Shown here: in pieces, positions 61,373 through 64,000 of the stretch | Layout: each line of letters starts with the position of its first letter | Numbering within the stretch: position 1 is the stretch's first letter | NCBI RefSeq assembly: GCF_003313325.1 | Contig: NZ_QMHQ01000001.1 | Coordinates: 434,001-498,000 of the forward strand | Origin: Pedobacter namyangjuensis | GTDB lineage: Bacteria; Bacteroidota; Bacteroidia; Sphingobacteriales; Sphingobacteriaceae | Direction of reading: 5' to 3' | DNA: 64,000 nt | Program-made: the position numbers and the translations under genes | Notes under the pieces: model-generated | What the model was told of the DNA's origin: nothing | Databases searched by the model: none | The model's input: the letters and a program-made list of their open reading frames with translations, nothing else

Positions 61373-63403
61373 CTAATGCAAAAAACGCTTCAGCTCTAAC
61401 ATAATCGTATCTGTTGGATACTTTTTGAGTCCGTCAGAAACGATTTTAGATAGTTTGCTCTTATCGTAATTACTGTAGAATAAAGATTGAGTGTAATAGG
61501 AGTAAGAAGCTTGATCTTGCCTATAACTATTGTAGGTCTTAAATAATTTTTCAACCTCAGGTACATCTTTATGCACCATTGCAAAATAACTTGCGGTTCT
61601 GTAATATTGGTAGTACCTAGGTTTAGCATAAAAGGCAATTTTACCATACTTGTAAGCGCTATCTAATTTGTTTTCATCAGCATATATTTTTGATTTTAAG
61701 CTTTCGCTATAACCTATGTTCGGACTTTGGTATAGTACACTATCCAACAACTTAATAGCTTCGGCGTAACGTTTTTCGGCATATAAATACCTGGCTTTCT
61801 TAAAACCAATGGTTTCAGAGTTTTCGCCGATGTTTGGTATTTTTGGATACATTGCCGTTACTTCCTCGAAGGTATATTTTGCTGGTGTGTTCTGTACACC
61901 TCCCATCACTACAAAATCATTGTCGGTTAAAACCTGTACTTTCGAAGATTTGAAAACCATGGCATTTACATATACAGCGCCAATGCAGGTGACTAACATT
62001 GCAATAGAAAGTGACTTTGCAAATCTGCTGTAGAGAGGTTTCTTGTGTACCTGTTTTGTGCTTAACCAGTTAGCCACTAAAATTGCTAACGATAAGGCAA
62101 AAAGTATTTGAATATTTGGGCGTTCGGCCGGAAAATTGAACATTGCGTCAATAAAATATCCAGTAAGGCATGCAAAGGTAATCCCGGCAATAATTTTTGT
62201 ATGGAAGCTACCATTGCCCAAAATAATTTTAATACTTAGAATTAATGCAATAACAAAAATTGACAGAAATACTAGGGCATTAATAACACCTGTTTCGCCG
62301 CCTATTTCAATAAAGTCGTTATGTGGGTGTTTAGAGAAAGTGTCGTCATTTAGTAGCTTTTTAGTGTAGAGTGGCGCATAAATCTTCCAATTTCCGTAAC
62401 CAACACCTATAATGGGCCGCTCTTTAATTAATTCGTAGCTACCTTTCCAGTAAGCTAACCTAATGTTTGAACGCTCAGAGGTTTGTTCGGCAATGCCACC
62501 TATTCTTGATGCCACCGTACCGTAAGTACTTGACTTATCTTGAGTAGCATTTTTTAAACTTTGCTGGCTGATAAAAAATGGCAAAGCAAAAGCGAGAACG
62601 ATAAATGAGAAGCGAACAAGGAAGAATTTTAGTTTTTTATCCTTCCAATACAAATAGGCAAGCGTGGCAAATAAGATTATTAAACTTAGAAAAACACCGA
62701 TAAATGCGCTTCGGGCGTTTATTAAAAATAACGAAAGGAAGCATAAACTTAAACCAATAATTGAGAAAAATTTTAAAAATCCTTCTCTGCTAAAGATGCA
62801 GTAAATAATAAAAGGTATCTTAATTACAAACGCGGCCGCAAATATGTTTTTATTGCCACTTGTACCCTGTAAATTATAAATAAGTGTGTCTATTGGTGTC
62901 TTGCCAACTTCTCTGTAAAACTGAAGCACTGTTTCGAATCCTTGCAGTGTCGCTATAATTGTGATAATTAGCGCAATATTTTTAAGCAGATGTAAGCGGT
63001 TAATTAGCAATATTCCAATTAGTACAAAACTTAAAATAGTGGTAAATAGCCTGCTGTAAGCTACCAAACCCTCTATCGGGTTTATCGCAACAAAAAGGGA
63101 TAGGCCAGCAATTAGGAAAAAAATTGTATAAACAACTGAAATACCATTCTTAAAAAATCTGGTAAATGAATCTGATTCAATTATAGATTTGTTGCTGATA
63201 AGGTAAATAAGAGAAAAACCATTTAACACAGAAATTAGTAGCCAGTGAATGCCCATTTGATCTGCCAATTGCAATCTTGGCATGCATTCCACAAGCATAT
63301 AGAATGCTATGATAATGGTTACAGCTACATTGGAGGTATCTGGTTTCTTTTCATTAATATTTACTGATGATTTTAAGGTTCTTTTCTTCTCCTTTTTACT
63401 CAT
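61373..63403 (-). CDS. O-antigen ligase-like (Wzy_C) membrane protein with C-terminal TPRs
   Basis: This 676-residue inner-membrane protein has a basic cytoplasmic start and about 11-12 TM helices across residues 25-475. A periplasmic loop includes GVGYGNWKIYAP and the HPHNDFIEIGGETG motif (about 350-370), diagnostic of the O-antigen ligase/polymerase (Wzy_C) family. After the last helix, TPR-like helices (about 545-670) lie in the periplasm. It could ligate O-polysaccharide to lipid A core, polymerise glycans, or glycosylate proteins; the branch cannot be told. It is monocistronic, convergent with tsf and divergent from nagA. Confidence 0.88.
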   Translation of the reverse strand: MSKKEKKRTLKSSVNINEKKPDTSNVAVTIIIAFYMLVECMPRLQLADQMGIHWLLISVLNGFSLIYLISNKSIIESDSFTRFFKNGISVVYTIFFLIAGLSLFVAINPIEGLVAYSRLFTTILSFVLIGILLINRLHLLKNIALIITIIATLQGFETVLQFYREVGKTPIDTLIYNLQGTSGNKNIFAAAFVIKIPFIIYCIFSREGFLKFFSIIGLSLCFLSLFLINARSAFIGVFLSLIILFATLAYLYWKDKKLKFFLVRFSFIVLAFALPFFISQQSLKNATQDKSSTYGTVASRIGGIAEQTSERSNIRLAYWKGSYELIKERPIIGVGYGNWKIYAPLYTKKLLNDDTFSKHPHNDFIEIGGETGVINALVFLSIFVIALILSIKIILGNGSFHTKIIAGITFACLTGYFIDAMFNFPAERPNIQILFALSLAILVANWLSTKQVHKKPLYSRFAKSLSIAMLVTCIGAVYVNAMVFKSSKVQVLTDNDFVVMGGVQNTPAKYTFEEVTAMYPKIPNIGENSETIGFKKARYLYAEKRYAEAIKLLDSVLYQSPNIGYSESLKSKIYADENKLDSAYKYGKIAFYAKPRYYQYYRTASYFAMVHKDVPEVEKLFKTYNSYRQDQASYSYYTQSLFYSNYDKSKLSKIVSDGLKKYPTDTIMLELKRFLH

Positions 63404-63500
63404 GTTTCGCTAATTATTGCAGAAATTTACAAAATCTTGGTACAGGTTCTAAACAAAAATTAAAATCAAGGTACTAACCATTTTATTTTTAACTGAAAGT

Positions 63501-64000
63501 ATGCTAGTATTAACTAATAGTTTTTATTTTGATGAGGGGACGAAAATTTCTGGTAAAAACATTTTCATCGAAAACAAAATCATAGTCGAGATATCCGAGC
63601 GGGAAATTCCAACTGATTACACTAGAGTTGAGTGCAATGGCGGTTTGGTTGTTCCATCGTTTATAGATTTGCAAATTTACGGAAGCGGAGGAAATCTCTT
63701 TTCGGCCTATCCAACCGCAAATACTTTAGCTCAAATGGATGCTGATCTTCTAGCTAAGGGAACTGCTGGGTTTTTAGCCTGCGTTGCAACAAACTCTCCT
63801 GAAATTGTTATTGAAGCTATTAAAGCGGCTAAAGAACATCGCCTTGCGGCAAAAACATTTTTAGGCTTGCACTTAGAAGGCCCATATTTAAATGCTAAAA
63901 GGCGTGGCGCACACATTGCTTCGTTTATAAGAAAAGCAAAGCTTGATGAATTAAAAAAGTTAATTGATTTAGCAGAAGGTGAGATAAAAATGATGACGAT
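63501..64000 (+). CDS. nagA: N-acetylglucosamine-6-phosphate deacetylase (partial, runs off the window)
   Basis: About 166 N-terminal residues are visible and the frame is open at the window end. NagA removes acetate from GlcNAc-6-phosphate to give GlcN-6-phosphate, in amino-sugar catabolism and cell-wall recycling. Visible family parts are the N-terminal beta-sandwich half, LVVPSFIDLQIYGSGG, TGFLACVATN and the metal-binding LHLEGPYLNAKRRGAH (Glu126). Starting at ATG 63501 gives MLVLTNSFYFDEG, typical of the family. The role fits the amidase and dipeptide epimerase genes also in the window. Confidence 0.93.
   Translation, partial: MLVLTNSFYFDEGTKISGKNIFIENKIIVEISEREIPTDYTRVECNGGLVVPSFIDLQIYGSGGNLFSAYPTANTLAQMDADLLAKGTAGFLACVATNSPEIVIEAIKAAKEHRLAAKTFLGLHLEGPYLNAKRRGAHIASFIRKAKLDELKKLIDLAEGEIKMMT

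Noticed and set aside
1..64000. tRNA, rRNA, CRISPR arrays, insertion sequences
   Set aside because: No cloverleaf with a TTCRANYC-type arm, no regularly spaced repeats, and no transposase-like frame were seen by eye; a dedicated scan was not possible.

Overview
This 64 kb window is AT-rich chromosomal DNA from a member of the Bacteroidetes, most likely a Sphingobacteriaceae species close to Pedobacter. The evidence is the lack of Shine-Dalgarno sites, promoters of the TTTG-N19-TAnnTTTG type (best case upstream of rplM), many secreted S41, M28, M61, M14 and tricorn-like peptidases, an outer-membrane receptor with a carboxypeptidase-regulatory N-terminal domain, a DUF4097/GIN-type adhesin behind an ECF sigma factor, and a rplM-rpsI-rpsB-tsf operon. 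This is family recognition by eye; no database search was run. I saw no tRNA, rRNA, CRISPR array, transposase or intact prophage.

Layout. 0-4.4 kb: DinB-like protein, sensor kinase, gltX and a zinc metallopeptidase. 4.4-11.4 kb: a signalling island of two hybrid kinases, two single-domain receiver proteins, a CheR methyltransferase and a receiver-less CheB methylesterase, with no chemoreceptor, CheA or CheW. 11.4-19.7 kb: outer-membrane receptor, M49-like lipoprotein peptidase, an amidase/DUF922 pair and a large S41 peptidase. 19.8-28.6 kb: glnS, a B12-binding mutase subunit plus enoyl-CoA hydratase, a sigma-54 activator, an AI-2E-type permease with three small envelope proteins, and aspS. 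28.9-34.9 kb: ECF sigma, putative anti-sigma and GIN-type protein, then an S41 peptidase, a gluzincin-like protein and TerC. 35-44.2 kb: a TPK-like protein with GNAT, then a minus-strand run of tricorn-like, M28 and M61 peptidases and a DUF4407 protein. 44.4-47.1 kb: rhodanese, then a small accessory island (XRE regulator, palindromic operator, frame-disrupted double-glycine peptide, CPBP protease, truncated ABC exporter). 47.1-58.2 kb: dipeptide epimerase, lipoprotein, conserved unknown, rhomboid, M14 peptidase, small barrel protein, pepT, methyltransferase, MscS channel, YtxH and HAD proteins. 58.6-64 kb: the ribosomal/EF-Ts operon, an O-antigen-ligase-like protein and the start of nagA.

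How the genes fit together. Much of the window serves protein and peptide breakdown and reuse (tricorn-like, M28, M61, M14, PepT, M49-like, L-Ala-D/L-Glu epimerase, amidase, NagA) and envelope maintenance. The most unusual stretch is 45.0-47.1 kb, which I read as a decaying bacteriocin-type locus whose regulator and operator still look intact. Other points of interest are ECF-type promoter candidates before the ECF operon and before the outer-membrane receptor, an M49-like peptidase with an HExxH pentapeptide, a TPK-fold protein that has lost the catalytic motif, and two families of palindromic intergenic repeats.
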